Below, piece after piece: positions 11,755-11,760 of a stretch of 11,760 bases of DNA (position 1 is the stretch's first letter; every line of letters begins with the position of its first letter). Below the pieces are notes generated by a model. It was given only the letters and a program-made list of their open reading frames with translations, did no database searches and was not told the DNA's origin. The stretch lies in the NCBI GenBank assembly GCA_007117945.1, contig SKTN01000354.1, positions 1 through 11,760 of the forward strand, given 5' to 3'. The position numbers and the translations under genes were made by a program. Source of the stretch: Nitriliruptoraceae bacterium (GTDB lineage: Bacteria > Actinomycetota > Nitriliruptoria > Nitriliruptorales > Nitriliruptoraceae).

Positions 11755-11760
11755 TCAGAA
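11755..11760 (-). CDS. Possible last codon and stop of a leftward gene continuing off-window
   Basis: TCAGAA reads on the minus strand as TTC-TGA, the same Phe-stop ending as the erpA-like gene at 11183-11188, in the same sequence context. With only six bases this rests wholly on the repeat of the NicO/erpA junction and cannot be confirmed here. Confidence 0.2.
   Translation of the reverse strand, partial: F

Noticed and set aside
1..11760. CRISPR array, insertion sequence, integrase, tRNA or phage module
   Set aside because: No direct repeats with spacers, transposase motifs, terminal repeats or cloverleaf sequences were seen; gene content is housekeeping and regulatory.

Overview
The window is strongly G+C-rich (roughly three quarters by eye), most genes start with GTG, and genes are tightly packed with GTGA-type or 8-bp stop/start overlaps. 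A WhiB-family Fe-S regulator, a DEDDh exonuclease/UvrC-type GIY-YIG fusion, and a trpD lying near an ErpA-like gene all point to an Actinomycetota chromosome. The lineage cannot be fixed from this window. There is no sign of a mobile element, phage, CRISPR array, tRNA or rRNA; this is ordinary chromosomal gene content with several little-studied genes.

Left part (1-2857). A leftward operon reads, in transcription order, DUF309 protein (1318-770), a 101-aa zinc-ribbon protein (777-472), then the N-terminal part of a coiled-coil protein that leaves the window at base 1. Divergent from it is mutM (1400-2245), which may be leaderless. It converges with a tetR-family repressor gene (2857-2252). 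A perfect 19-bp palindrome about 40 bp upstream of tetR is a good operator candidate.

Centre (2858-7308). After a 311-bp intergenic region come whiB (3169-3432) and a 609-aa nuclease (3509-5338). Between them is a perfect match to the Gram-positive LexA/SOS box, 20 bases upstream of the nuclease start, so this nuclease is predicted to be DNA-damage inducible. Convergent to it is a leftward group: response regulator (7308-6865), trpD (6813-5758) and a CsaA-like tRNA-binding protein (5765-5364). A hairpin lies between the first two and an 8-bp overlap joins the last two.

Right part (7465-11760). A rightward pair encodes a 418-aa universal-stress-protein-like protein with an unrecognised C-terminal domain and, overlapping by 4 bp, a TusA-family protein. 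An orphan 180-aa gene runs leftward (9560-9018). A second rightward pair encodes a secreted, C-terminally membrane-anchored protein and a NicO/RcnA-type nickel/cobalt transporter. It converges on an ErpA/IscA-type Fe-S carrier (11554-11183). The last ~60 bases look like a diverged repeat of the NicO 3' end plus the stop of another leftward gene.

Themes: DNA repair (MutM, the SOS-box nuclease), Fe-S and sulfur chemistry (ErpA, TusA, WhiB, the UvrC-like Cys cluster) and metal transport. From memory, the order exonuclease-UvrC / trpD / ... / HesB-type Fe-S carrier recalls the Mycobacterium tuberculosis Rv2191-Rv2204c neighbourhood, but here the respiratory genes that separate them there are absent.
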